64,000 nt of DNA from Kineothrix sp. MB12-C1 (GTDB lineage Bacteria > Bacillota > Clostridia > Lachnospirales > Lachnospiraceae). The stretch lies in NCBI RefSeq assembly GCF_030863805.1, contig NZ_CP132957.1:2232001-2296000 (forward strand). The letters are read 5' to 3'. Under the pieces are notes generated by a model. That model ran no database searches, was not told the DNA's origin, and worked only from the letters and a program-made list of their open reading frames with translations. Both the position numbers and the translations under genes were made by a program. Within the stretch, counting starts at the first letter, position 1. Each line of letters opens with the position of its first letter. Of the stretch, positions 17,995-26,728 are shown one piece after another.

Positions 17995-19233
17995 ATGACA
18001 GGTTCTTTAGTAACAAGGAAAACATCCAAGAATTATTACGTTCAACTAAAGTACAAAGACCCATTGACTTCAAAATGGAAGTCAAAAACGGTTAGCACCA
18101 ATATTGAAGCAAAGAATCATAAGCGAGAAGCAACTTTATTAATCCCTAAAGTAATAAAGAAATACTCGTATTTAGAAGAATTACCGGATGAATATAATCT
18201 TGCTGTGGATAGCAATATTTTATTTTGTGACTATTTGGATATATGGTTAAAGCATCGAGAGTCTGCGGATATCAGGAGTTCCTCATATGAAAGTGATGTG
18301 TGTAGGGTGAATTCCATCAAAGCATACTTTTTAAAACCAAATCCTAGGTTATCAGAAGTCAATACAATTATGCTGAATAAATTTTTTGATTATTCATTAC
18401 TATACGGTAAACAGAATCAAAAAACAAAAGTGCGAGAGAAACCTTTAAGTGTACGTACTGTGAGAGATTACAAAAATACTCTAAATATGATTTTCCGGCG
18501 AGCGATTAGAGACGGTTACTTAAAAGAAAATCCCGTTAATAATACTACAATTGAAGGGAAACGCAACAGAGAATACGTTGAAGAAAGATTATTTCTGAAG
18601 GAAAGTGAAGTATCGGACTTTTTTCAGTTTTTATATAATCACGAAAAATATCATTTTCTGTTTCCAATGGCATATGCGGGTATTTATTACGGCTTAAGGC
18701 GTTCGGAAATACTCGGATTAAAACATAGTGCTATTGACCTTAAAAATGATGCTATTAGTATACAGCATACTATAACAAAGATCAGAGATATCCATGCGGA
18801 AGATAATACAAAGACCAAAGCCGGACATCGTATCCTGCATCTATCTCCAGAATTTAAAGAAATTTTGGAGGAAATTCATCAAAATCAGGATAATAACAGA
18901 AACTTTTATAAAGGTACCTATCAAAATGCAGAGGATTACATATTCACTTGGGAAGACGGAAGAATGTACGACCCTGACTATATCAGCAAAGCATTTAAAA
19001 AAGCATTTATTGGATTTGGAAGACCTGAACTGTCCTTACATAAGCTTCGCCATACGTGCGCATCTCTGCTGGTAAATAACGGTTGTGATATACTAGCTAC
19101 TCAATATTGGTTAGGCCACAAAGACAAAGCTACTACGCTGAATATTTACAGCCACTTTGACCGGCAAAGGCTGAATAAAGTCGAAGAACACCTGAGTGCT
19201 GTTACATCTGCAATAGCTGTTTTACCATCATAA
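17995..19233 (+). CDS. int: Tyrosine-recombinase integrase
   Basis: 412 aa from the ATG after an AAGGAGA site; upstream in-frame codons are discounted. N-terminal arm-binding region and SAM-like core-binding domain (~residues 55-165) precede the catalytic domain with GLRRSE (first Arg), HKLRHTCAS (His-x-x-Arg), the GHKD box His and nucleophile Tyr in TLNIYSHF. It integrates the element; the gene end lies 131 bp from tRNA-Pro, whose 3' end faces it, so that tRNA is the probable attachment site. Confidence 0.93.
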   Translation: MTGSLVTRKTSKNYYVQLKYKDPLTSKWKSKTVSTNIEAKNHKREATLLIPKVIKKYSYLEELPDEYNLAVDSNILFCDYLDIWLKHRESADIRSSSYESDVCRVNSIKAYFLKPNPRLSEVNTIMLNKFFDYSLLYGKQNQKTKVREKPLSVRTVRDYKNTLNMIFRRAIRDGYLKENPVNNTTIEGKRNREYVEERLFLKESEVSDFFQFLYNHEKYHFLFPMAYAGIYYGLRRSEILGLKHSAIDLKNDAISIQHTITKIRDIHAEDNTKTKAGHRILHLSPEFKEILEEIHQNQDNNRNFYKGTYQNAEDYIFTWEDGRMYDPDYISKAFKKAFIGFGRPELSLHKLRHTCASLLVNNGCDILATQYWLGHKDKATTLNIYSHFDRQRLNKVEEHLSAVTSAIAVLPS

Positions 19234-19312
19234 ATATTTTGGCTAAACTTTTGGCTAAACATTGAGGATTTCACCCATTTTAGAGGGATACAGCATTATC
19301 TAAATAATACAA

Positions 19313-19355
19313 AAAATCCATAAAACCAGTATAAATACTGACTTTCATGGATTTT
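19313..19355 (-). terminator. Hairpin between integrase and tRNA-Pro
   Basis: AAAATCCAT (19313-19321) pairs with ATGGATTTT (19347-19355), and CAGTA/TACTG pair inside; read on the minus strand it ends in TTTTTTG. Probable terminator of the tRNA-Pro transcript. Confidence 0.6.
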
Positions 19356-19363
19356 CATAATAA

Positions 19364-19437
19364 TCGAAGCGACGGGATTCGAACCCACGACCTCTGCGTC
19401 CCGAACGCAGCGCTCTACCAAGCTGAGCCACGCTTCG
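19364..19437 (-). tRNA. tRNA-Pro (anticodon CGG)
   Basis: 74 nt on the minus strand. Acceptor arms CGAAGCG/CGCTTCG, anticodon stem CTGCG/CGCAG with loop TTCGGGA, and T-arm GTGGGTTCGAATCCC fold normally. CCA is not encoded. The 3' end points at the integrase gene. Confidence 0.95.
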
Positions 19438-19555
19438 ATAATAGGTATTTCTTCGTTGCAACAAATTAAATAATACAATAAGTGATACCTATTTGTCAAT
19501 GTTTGAATAATAGTTTTTTAATAATTTTTGACCTTCCTGTATCTTCTTACAGAAG

Positions 19556-19599
19556 GGGCCGTTCTCCTTTCGAAAAATATAAAAAGAGGAGAACGGCCC
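19556..19599. terminator. Bidirectional hairpin between desulfoferrodoxin and tRNA-Pro
   Basis: 13-bp perfect stem (GGGCCGTTCTCCT / AGGAGAACGGCCC) with an AT-rich 18-nt loop, 26 bp past the desulfoferrodoxin stop. No long T run follows on either side. Confidence 0.6.
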
Positions 19600-19624
19600 G
19601 CATAATAGTCTTATAATTGTCGTT

Positions 19625-19999
19625 TTATGCTTTCCAAAGACCGTGTAAATTGCAATATTCGTATACAGCTTCCACTTCATCATCTTCAGTAATAGAGAAG
19701 CTTACTGTCGGATCGGAGCCGGGAGTTAAGTACTTAAGCTGATGGCCATTCTTTGTCTGAAGGGCAATCCACTGAATGTAATGTTCTTCCAACATAGGAT
19801 GAAGAACGGAGCCAACGGAAACGGTTACTGTAGTTCCGTCTGCGGAATGTATAGGAACATGTTTTTCCTGAGCAGCATCCGTAGTGTTCGCTACGAGCTC
19901 TTGCATGTTTTCCCCACAACATGATACTTGCGTACCTTTACTCTCTACAAATACAACAATATTACCACAACGGTTACATTTTAAAAATCTCATATCCAT
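19625..19999 (-). CDS. dfx: Desulfoferrodoxin (superoxide reductase)
   Basis: 124 aa. It reduces superoxide to peroxide in anaerobes using electrons from rubredoxin. The N-terminal desulforedoxin-type FeS4 site is visible as KCNRCG plus SCCGE (four Cys). The catalytic non-haem iron site is EKHVPIH, LHPMLEEHYIQW and CNLHGLW (four His and one Cys), so this is the two-iron class. GGAGG site 7 nt before ATG. Its own promoter and a leader hairpin lie upstream. Confidence 0.95.
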   Translation of the reverse strand: MDMRFLKCNRCGNIVVFVESKGTQVSCCGENMQELVANTTDAAQEKHVPIHSADGTTVTVSVGSVLHPMLEEHYIQWIALQTKNGHQLKYLTPGSDPTVSFSITEDDEVEAVYEYCNLHGLWKA

Positions 20000-20020
20000 G
20001 TCTTTACCTCCTTAAGATTT

Positions 20021-20098
20021 GGAAAAATGGTGCGTTTCTGACATTTTTCCATATTTTATTTATATGTTAATCATAATGGGTTCATGCATTACTGTCAA
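20021..20098 (-). promoter_or_regulatory. dfx promoter and leader hairpin
   Basis: On the minus strand, TTGACA (20093-20098), 17 bp and TATGAT (20070-20075) form a near-consensus SigA promoter. The transcribed leader carries a perfect 9-bp hairpin, GGAAAAATG/CATTTTTCC (20021-20029 with 20042-20050), ending 10 nt before the GGAGG. It could protect or control the message; no known riboswitch is recognised. Confidence 0.7.
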
Positions 20099-20162
20099 AC
20101 GATTTTCCAAATTTTAAAGAGATTAAGGCGGCTATGGAACCGATAGGTTTAATCGTAATGGA

Positions 20163-20837
20163 TTAAGCAGAAGTTACTTCCAGGTAGCCCAGTAATTTAT
20201 CGGTATCATAATATTCCATAACACCCAGACTGGGATCATAGAACTTACCGTCATAATGTACCAGATAGTGACCGAAGCGCCCCATTCTCTCGATAATGAT
20301 ACAGCATTTTGGGAAGGTAACATCATCATCGCCGCCAGGATAAATAATGGTATTAGAATGGCCGAGACCATAGTAGTTCAAGGCGGGAATTACTTTACCG
20401 ATGGTTGCCTGCCATTCGCGGAAACCGATATCACTAATCACTTCTGCAATCGTAACGCCGGCTAACATCGCCACACAAGTCTGACCGCACAGACCGTCAT
20501 CCGGCTGAATGAGGATTTCCATGCTGTCGATGGTACGAATAGGATTTTCCGGGGAGTAAGGGCTTTCCTTACCTATTTCAATTAAGCTGTTAGAAATATG
20601 CAATAATATTTTATGACTCTTTTTAATATCCACATGAGCGATATCTTCTTTATTCAAATAAATCTTATAGTTACCTTTTTCTTCCGGCAATAGTTCGCAT
20701 TCGATTACTTTGCCTTCCAAAGTGATATCTGCATGGATGAAGCCCCTTTGCTGGCAGACTTCCCAGATGTTAAACGGAATGCGGATAGAGTAAATATCCT
20801 CAAGTTTGTCAATCTTACCGTTAAAGCAATACCTCAT
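20163..20837 (-). CDS. DUF1905-like domain fused to papain/C39-like peptidase domain
   Basis: 224 aa. Residues ~1-90 look like the small DUF1905 barrel (FNGKIDKLED, IRIPFNIWEVCQQRG, LEGKVIECELLP). From ~110 a peptidase C39-like fold: DGLCGQTCVAMLAGVTI gives the Gln and nucleophile Cys, and RFGHYLVHYDGKFYDPS gives the His and Asp. No ABC exporter or peptide substrate gene is nearby, and no signal peptide is seen, so it is probably cytoplasmic. Substrate unknown. AGGAGG site before ATG. Confidence 0.7.
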   Translation of the reverse strand: MRYCFNGKIDKLEDIYSIRIPFNIWEVCQQRGFIHADITLEGKVIECELLPEEKGNYKIYLNKEDIAHVDIKKSHKILLHISNSLIEIGKESPYSPENPIRTIDSMEILIQPDDGLCGQTCVAMLAGVTIAEVISDIGFREWQATIGKVIPALNYYGLGHSNTIIYPGGDDDVTFPKCCIIIERMGRFGHYLVHYDGKFYDPSLGVMEYYDTDKLLGYLEVTSA

Positions 20838-20873
20838 ATATAAAAACCTCCTGTGAAAATAAAGTAAAATTAG

Positions 20874-20923
20874 TAACTATTCAACAGGTCTGCGCATTTA
20901 TTGCGCTGACCGTAAGGATACGT
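20874..20923. repeat. 50-bp hairpin repeat, copy A
   Basis: Matches 59351-59400 at 45 of 50 positions, all five differences being transitions. The core folds as GGTC-T-GCGCA-TTTAT-TGCGC-T-GACC. It lies in the 387-bp gap between the DUF1905 fusion gene and the sugar-sensing operon, 36 bp upstream of the former. Confidence 0.85.
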
Positions 20924-21151
20924 AAAACAAATTATAGTATTGTATAACCTTCATTCCCCTATTATACTATGAATGTAACAGATTTTTTTTGTTCTGAAAA
21001 CACTTTTAACATAAGTTTTTGAAAGTACTGAAAAAAAAACATGTTGACAAAAAAGTATCAATCCTGTTAATAAATTAACGTTAAAATACTCTGTTAGACA
21101 TAAGGAAACAAACGGCAACAAGTTAATTTTATGTTTATAAAATAAATAATG

Positions 21152-21180
21152 TTGACATTATGACAAGTAAATCTTTAAAT
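21152..21180 (+). promoter_or_regulatory. Candidate SigA promoter of the sugar-sensing operon
   Basis: TTGACA (21152-21157), 17 bp, TTAAAT (21175-21180), 45 bp before the first start codon. A second TTGACA at 21044-21049 with TTAATA 17 bp on may be an additional promoter. The -10 boxes are weak, consistent with activation. Confidence 0.5.
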
Positions 21181-21224
21181 AAAAGAAATAGTACTAGAAT
21201 TTTAGTCTGATAAAGGATGAAAAA

Positions 21225-22253
21225 ATGGAAGAGAATAAAAAAGTTTTAATAATAAGTATTGGAACAATACTTTTTGTATTGTTGGTCATAGTCGGAAGTC
21301 TTGTCTTTTTCAAAATGCAGACAGGAAAGATGACAAGAGTTCTGGATAGTGAGGAGAGGGAAGAATACGAGAGATATTACGTTATGATTGTGAATGACAG
21401 GACCTCTGAGTTCTGGAAATCCGTTTATGAAGGAGCCAGGGAGGATGGTCAGGAAACGAATGTATATGTAGAAATGATCGGTAATAACTTATCAGAAAAA
21501 TATACGAGAGAAGAGCTGATGACAATCGCGACCCATTCAAAAGTAGACGGTATTATAGTGGAAGCGGACGAAAGCGCTAAAATGACGGAATTGATCAATG
21601 ATGCGGTGGCGCTTCAGATTCCGGTCATTACGGTATTGAGCGATAATACGACAGGAGAACGGCAAAGCTTTGTCGGTGTCGGAAGTTATAACATTGGGCG
21701 GGAATATGGAAAACAAGTAATAGAGCTTTGCGGCAGGAGCAGCAAAAATGTTCTTATATTGATGAGCGGAAGTTCCGACGGAACGAGCCAGAATATATTA
21801 TATTCGGGCATTCAGGAGACGGTTGAGAGCGGAATGCAGATGGGGGGCGCCGCGCACCTTGCGATGAAGGTGGTCGATAATGAGAATACTTTCTCGGCTG
21901 AGGAGTCTATTCGGGATATTTTCATGAGCAGTGAAGTATTGCCGGATATCATTATTTGTCTGGACGAGCTTAGTACAGCATGTGTTTATCAAGCGGTGGT
22001 TGACTATAATAAGGTTGGAAGCATAGATATTATAGGATATTATGATGCTCCGGCTATCTTGCGGGCCATAGAGCGCAAGGTTGTTTACTCGACGATTTCT
22101 ATCGACACGAGACAGATGGGAAGGCTTTGTGTGGAAGCGTTGAATGAATATTATGAGTTAGGCAATGTGAGTCAGTATTTCTCGGTGGATGTTGCGGTAA
22201 TCAGCTCGAATAACATTATAAATTATATTGGGGATAACAGAAGAAATGAATGA
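21225..22253 (+). CDS. Membrane-anchored periplasmic-type sugar-binding protein
   Basis: 342 aa. One N-terminal membrane helix (VLIISIGTILFVLLVIVGSLVFF) without a lipobox, then a type I periplasmic-binding fold (VMIVNDRTSEFWKSVYEGA, VDGIIVEADE, PVITVLSDN, IGYYDAPAILRAIERK). Its stop overlaps the following histidine kinase gene. Such anchored binding proteins present a sugar to the kinase beside them, as in YesM-type sensing systems. Probable extracytoplasmic sensor rather than transport component; the sugar is unknown. Confidence 0.85.
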   Translation: MEENKKVLIISIGTILFVLLVIVGSLVFFKMQTGKMTRVLDSEEREEYERYYVMIVNDRTSEFWKSVYEGAREDGQETNVYVEMIGNNLSEKYTREELMTIATHSKVDGIIVEADESAKMTELINDAVALQIPVITVLSDNTTGERQSFVGVGSYNIGREYGKQVIELCGRSSKNVLILMSGSSDGTSQNILYSGIQETVESGMQMGGAAHLAMKVVDNENTFSAEESIRDIFMSSEVLPDIIICLDELSTACVYQAVVDYNKVGSIDIIGYYDAPAILRAIERKVVYSTISIDTRQMGRLCVEALNEYYELGNVSQYFSVDVAVISSNNIINYIGDNRRNE

Positions 22254-23757
22254 AAAGAATAGAAAACGTATCCAGCGTATACAAGATATGTCCCTGCAGA
22301 CTAAAATTGCGCTGACTTTGGTCACGAGCAGCATCATTATATTCGCTGTGAATTTATTCATGTACATCAATATTAACAGTATGGTAAACAGGCTGGACGT
22401 GGTGTATCAGGGAAATATTAAACTGAATGAATTGAATGATGCCCTGACGAATGTACAGACGAGCATGACGACCTATCTGAATACAAAATCATCGGATTCT
22501 ATGGAAGACTACTATAGGAGCGAGCAGAATTACCAATCGATGATAGAGGAATTAAATGATAAGTCCAGCAATGATCCTTTACTTTTGATGGAAAGAAATA
22601 TCCGCTATATGTCCGGCAACTATTTAGAACTGACGAATCAGACAGTGGAGGCTAAGAGGGGACGTAATGTCGAGAAGTATAAGGTTCGCTATGAAAGTGC
22701 CAGTGAATTATACGATTATATCAACACATATATCTATAGTTTGAATAATGAGCAATTCAAAAATAACTCTTTAACTTATGAGGCTCTGTCCATTTCCTTC
22801 AAATCATTGGAGTTAGTAAGCAATGGAATATTGATCTGTGTCGTTCTATGTAATGTTATATTAACTATCGTGTTGACGAGGACGATAACCAATCCTCTTA
22901 AGATTTTGGCGGCAGCGGCCAATGAGGTGGCGAAAGGGAATTTCGACCTGGAACTTCTGGATGTGAGGTCCGGGGATGAAGTAGGAGTCGTAACGAAGGC
23001 GTTTAACAAAATGATCGTTAACATACGTGCCTATATTGTCAGGGTAAAGACGAGTATGGAGATGGAACGTGCGATGAAGGAAAAAGAGCTGATGATGGAA
23101 GCTCATTTGAAGGACGCGCAGTTGAAATATTTACAAGCCCAGATTAATCCGCACTTCCTGTTTAATACCTTAAATGCGGGTGCGCAGCTTGCCATGATGG
23201 AACATGCGGACAGGACTTATGAATATGTGCAAAATATGGCTGGCTTTTTCAGATATAATATGAAGAATAATGAGATTGTTACTTTAGGAGAAGAAATAAG
23301 TCTGGTAGATAGTTATATTTATATTTTAAATGTACGTTTTTCCGGGGAGATTCACTTCGAAAAGAACATCGATGAGAGATTTAATAATATTCAGGTGCCG
23401 GTTATGATCCTGCAGCCCATCGTAGAAAATAGTGTAAATTACGGTATTCGTGATATCACCTGGGAAGGTAAGATAATTTTGTCCGTCTATGAGATAGAAG
23501 ATAGTGTTTGTATAAGCATCAAAGATAATGGAGTGGGAATAAGCGAAGAGATGATAGATAAAATACTGGAAGGAAGGCTGCGGTCAGAAGATATATCGGG
23601 CAATTCCAATGGGATAGGCCTGGATAATGTGATCAATCGATTAAAATTACTTCTGGACAGGGAGGATGTATTTGAAATTGTATGTGAAGGTGAGAACATG
23701 GGAACAGAGGTAAGAATATACATTCCTGTTCAGGAAAGGAGATACGAGGATGTATAA
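22246..23757 (+). CDS. YesM-type sensor histidine kinase
   Basis: 503 aa from the ATG overlapping the previous stop (an in-frame TTG lies at 22228). Two membrane helices (~25-45 and ~190-215) bracket a small extracellular domain. A HAMP segment (TNPLKILAAAANEVAKGNF) follows, then the His_kinase domain with phosphoacceptor QINPHFLFN and an ATPase domain with NSVNYGI, DNGVGI and GIGLDN. It phosphorylates the AraC-type regulator encoded next; the two genes overlap by 8 bp. Confidence 0.93.
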   Translation: MNEKNRKRIQRIQDMSLQTKIALTLVTSSIIIFAVNLFMYININSMVNRLDVVYQGNIKLNELNDALTNVQTSMTTYLNTKSSDSMEDYYRSEQNYQSMIEELNDKSSNDPLLLMERNIRYMSGNYLELTNQTVEAKRGRNVEKYKVRYESASELYDYINTYIYSLNNEQFKNNSLTYEALSISFKSLELVSNGILICVVLCNVILTIVLTRTITNPLKILAAAANEVAKGNFDLELLDVRSGDEVGVVTKAFNKMIVNIRAYIVRVKTSMEMERAMKEKELMMEAHLKDAQLKYLQAQINPHFLFNTLNAGAQLAMMEHADRTYEYVQNMAGFFRYNMKNNEIVTLGEEISLVDSYIYILNVRFSGEIHFEKNIDERFNNIQVPVMILQPIVENSVNYGIRDITWEGKIILSVYEIEDSVCISIKDNGVGISEEMIDKILEGRLRSEDISGNSNGIGLDNVINRLKLLLDREDVFEIVCEGENMGTEVRIYIPVQERRYEDV

Positions 23758-25345
23758 GATAATGCTTGCAGATGATGAAGGAATCGTAATAGATTCTTTG
23801 AAATTCATTATAGAAAAGGAATTCGGTGATCTCTGCCTGGTAGAGTATGCGAAAACAGGGAGGAATGTTATAGAGCTGGCGGAGCACCTGCGCCCTGATA
23901 TCGCAATTATGGATATTCATATGCCGGGTATCAGCGGAATAGAGGCCATGAAGGAAATAAGAAAAACGAATTCTAATGTTATTTTCATTATTATGTCCGC
24001 CTATGATAAGTTCGATTATGCTAAGGAGGCTATTAATTTAGGGGTAATGGAATATCTGACTAAGCCGATGGACAGGGAAAAGATAACGAAGGCTTTGAAG
24101 AAAGCGATGAATCAGGTGGATGATGAACGCGCGAAGAGAAGCAATGACTTAATCATAAAGGAAAAGCTGGAAACAGTCGTTCCTATTATCGAGAATGGAT
24201 TAATACACAATATTTTGCTTCAGGAATATTTCAAGGAGGATGCTGAGAATTATAAAGGCTTATTAGGAATAGAAGAAAGTTATGGGTATATGATCGGTGT
24301 GGTATGTGGAGAGGAGCAAAGAGGAAATTACATGACGAACGCAGTAGGAGCCGGAATGCGTCTTCAGAATCATTATAAAGAGGTGCGGGAGCTCATTAAG
24401 GAATCCTTTCCCGGAGTTGTCGGAGGACTTATGGCGAATAAGATTCCTGTGTTGGTTCCTTATGCTGCCTCTAAGATGGATTATAATGAGAGAATTGAAT
24501 TGATCGAGAAAGCCAGGGAATTGGTGAGGAAGATGAGAAAAAGAATGGATATCAGTTTCCGCATCGGAATCGGTTCTGTCAAAAGCTTTCATAATCAGCA
24601 GGAATCATATAATGAATCTTTAAATGCTTTGATAAACTCCACAGGAAGTGTTGCTCATGCGGAGGATCTTCCCCTCGTATGTGAATATGAGGCCAACTAT
24701 CCGATCGATTTGGAGAAAAAACTATTTGAAGCCATTTTAAAAGGAGATGTTAACAGTACACTTTCTTATTCGTCCGTATATTTTGACTGGATGAAGGACA
24801 CCTATCCGGATAGCATTATGGATATCCGTCTGAAGACGATAGAATTTGTGTTGTGGGCTGAGCATTTAGCATATGAAAATGGCGGCATGACCTATGAGTT
24901 CTGTGCAAGGACAGATTATTTGCCTAAGGTAATGGAACTGCAGGGGATGGAGAACTTGAAGGAATGGTTTGCCTCGAAGATGACGGAAGCCTGCCGTAAC
25001 ATAGCGACCAAAAGAGAAGAAAAGTCCAGCAGTGTAGTGGAAAAGGCCAAGGAATATATTTCTTCCCGCTATAATAAAGACATGTCCCTGGATGATGTAT
25101 CCAGAGAAGTAAATATCAGCCCCTATTATTTCAGTAAGATTTTCAAAGAAGAGACGGGTACGAACTTCATTGAGTATCTAACGAATGTCAGAATAGAAAA
25201 AGCCAAGGAATTGCTGAAAGATACGGAGTATACGATGAAAGAAATATGCTCTATGGTAGGATATCAGGATCCCAACTACTTCAGCCGTTCTTTTAAGAAG
25301 AATGTAGGGGTGACACCGACAGAGTATAAGGAAGGCAGTATTTAG
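23750..25345 (+). CDS. YesN-type AraC-family response regulator
   Basis: 531 aa. Receiver domain at residues 1-~120 (ADDEGIV acidic pair, IMDIHMPG phosphoacceptor Asp, KPMD Lys). A long middle region (~130-420) and a C-terminal AraC/XylS domain with two helix-turn-helices (MSLDDVSREVNISPYYFSKIF and MKEICSMVGYQDPNYFSRSF) follow. It should activate the sugar-transport genes downstream once phosphorylated by the partner kinase. Confidence 0.93.
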   Translation: MYKIMLADDEGIVIDSLKFIIEKEFGDLCLVEYAKTGRNVIELAEHLRPDIAIMDIHMPGISGIEAMKEIRKTNSNVIFIIMSAYDKFDYAKEAINLGVMEYLTKPMDREKITKALKKAMNQVDDERAKRSNDLIIKEKLETVVPIIENGLIHNILLQEYFKEDAENYKGLLGIEESYGYMIGVVCGEEQRGNYMTNAVGAGMRLQNHYKEVRELIKESFPGVVGGLMANKIPVLVPYAASKMDYNERIELIEKARELVRKMRKRMDISFRIGIGSVKSFHNQQESYNESLNALINSTGSVAHAEDLPLVCEYEANYPIDLEKKLFEAILKGDVNSTLSYSSVYFDWMKDTYPDSIMDIRLKTIEFVLWAEHLAYENGGMTYEFCARTDYLPKVMELQGMENLKEWFASKMTEACRNIATKREEKSSSVVEKAKEYISSRYNKDMSLDDVSREVNISPYYFSKIFKEETGTNFIEYLTNVRIEKAKELLKDTEYTMKEICSMVGYQDPNYFSRSFKKNVGVTPTEYKEGSI

Positions 25346-25395
25346 TTGGCATATAGCCAGCACATGGTCGAAGCTAGAAGGAGGATAGTTACGAT

Positions 25396-26526
25396 ATGGG
25401 ACGAGGAAGGTATTTAGCTTTTTGTTGTATCTTTTTTATTATTTTAACAGGGTGCGGGAAAATGCAAACGGAAAGCACCGGGGACTTGGAAAGTAAGCAA
25501 AATAAGATCCAGATAGGCATGTGTTTCGATTCCTTTGTAATAGAACGCTGGCAGAGAGATAGGGATGTATTCGTATCTACGGCTAAGGAATACGGGGCGG
25601 AAGTAAATGTGCAGAATGCAAATGGAGATGTGGAAGAACAGATTCAACAAATAGAATATTTCATCGAAAAGAAAATGGATGTTATCGTAATTATCAGCAT
25701 TGACGGGGACCGACTGAAGGATGTCGTTCAAAAAGCGAAGGGACAGGGAATTAAAATTATCTGCTATGACAGAATTATTAGAAATGCAGATGCCGATCTC
25801 TATATATCATTTGATAATGAGGCGGTAGGAACGATGATGGGAGAAGGGCTCGTAGAAAATGGTCTGAAGGACAATAAGGTAATTATGCTGCAAGGCCCTG
25901 TTACCGATTATAATGTGGAACTTGTAAGAAATGGCTTTATGAGAGTTATGAATAGATATAATATCGAAGTCATTGATAATATCAATGCGGATGGGTGGAA
26001 ACCTGAAATTGCCGGAAATTATATATATGAGAATTCTGCTATGGTAAACAGTGCGGGAGGTATTATGTGCGGAAACGATAGTCTTGCCAGCCAGGTAGTT
26101 CATGCGCTTGCGGAGAAGCGAATGGCAGGGAAAATCGGTGTGGTAGGGCAGGATGCTGAACTGGAAGCGTGTCAGCGAATCGTAGAGGGAACACAGGTGA
26201 TGACTGTATATAAGCCGGTGGAGAAGCTGGCACAGGCAGCGGCGGAATATGCAATTATACTTGCCCTCGGAAGGGAGCTGACGGATAACGATGCGGTATA
26301 TACTTTGCTTCCGAGCGGAGGAGGTGTAAGAATCGTAGAGGAAAAAGCATCCTCGGACAAAAAAAGCAATATTCAAAAGATAAGCGATGGTACTTATGAG
26401 ATTCCTTATGTGGTATTAGAACCTGTGAAAGTAACTCGTGATAATATAAATGAGGTGATTATTAACAGTGGATTCCATCTGAAGGAAGATGTATACCTTA
26501 ATGTACCATCAGAAATGCCCAATTAG
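25396..26526 (+). CDS. XylF-like sugar-binding lipoprotein
   Basis: 376 aa. Signal with lipobox LTGC (Cys ~20). A type I sugar-binding fold of the xylose/ChvE group: MCFDSFVIERWQRDRD, DVIVIISIDGDRLK, KIICYDRIIRNADADLYISFDN, MCGNDSLASQVVHAL and GQDAELEACQRI. GGAGG before ATG. Placed between the response regulator and the ChvE-like protein, it may be a sensing subunit or a second binding protein for the GguAB importer. About 200 bp of leader separates it from the next gene. Confidence 0.88.
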   Translation: MGRGRYLAFCCIFFIILTGCGKMQTESTGDLESKQNKIQIGMCFDSFVIERWQRDRDVFVSTAKEYGAEVNVQNANGDVEEQIQQIEYFIEKKMDVIVIISIDGDRLKDVVQKAKGQGIKIICYDRIIRNADADLYISFDNEAVGTMMGEGLVENGLKDNKVIMLQGPVTDYNVELVRNGFMRVMNRYNIEVIDNINADGWKPEIAGNYIYENSAMVNSAGGIMCGNDSLASQVVHALAEKRMAGKIGVVGQDAELEACQRIVEGTQVMTVYKPVEKLAQAAAEYAIILALGRELTDNDAVYTLLPSGGGVRIVEEKASSDKKSNIQKISDGTYEIPYVVLEPVKVTRDNINEVIINSGFHLKEDVYLNVPSEMPN

Positions 26527-26728
26527 TGAATATGCAAAGAAATAATAGTAATATTTTAAGAAATATGCACACATAGCACAAAAAAATGCTAGCATCCATC
26601 CTTTTTTTCAAAACAATATATCAAAAATTTGAAGATGATTACAAGCAAATCCTACTTTTCTTATGGTATATTCAGAGTGTAGCAGCAAGGTAGCTGTCGA
26701 CAAACAAATTTAAGGGAGGATTTGCGAA

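Noticed and set aside
19364-19437. Second attachment-site copy for tRNA-Pro within the window
   Set aside because: No second GACGGGATTCGAACCCA-like stretch was noticed to the left; only a computed search of a longer contig could settle it.
25807-26376. 190-codon minus-strand frame opposite the XylF-like gene
   Set aside because: No ribosome site and the product is basic and His/Tyr-rich, as antisense frames of AT-rich genes are.
26580-26612. ATGCTAGCAT palindrome between A and T runs before the ChvE-like gene
   Set aside because: Ten bases are too short for a confident terminator or operator, and no second copy was seen.
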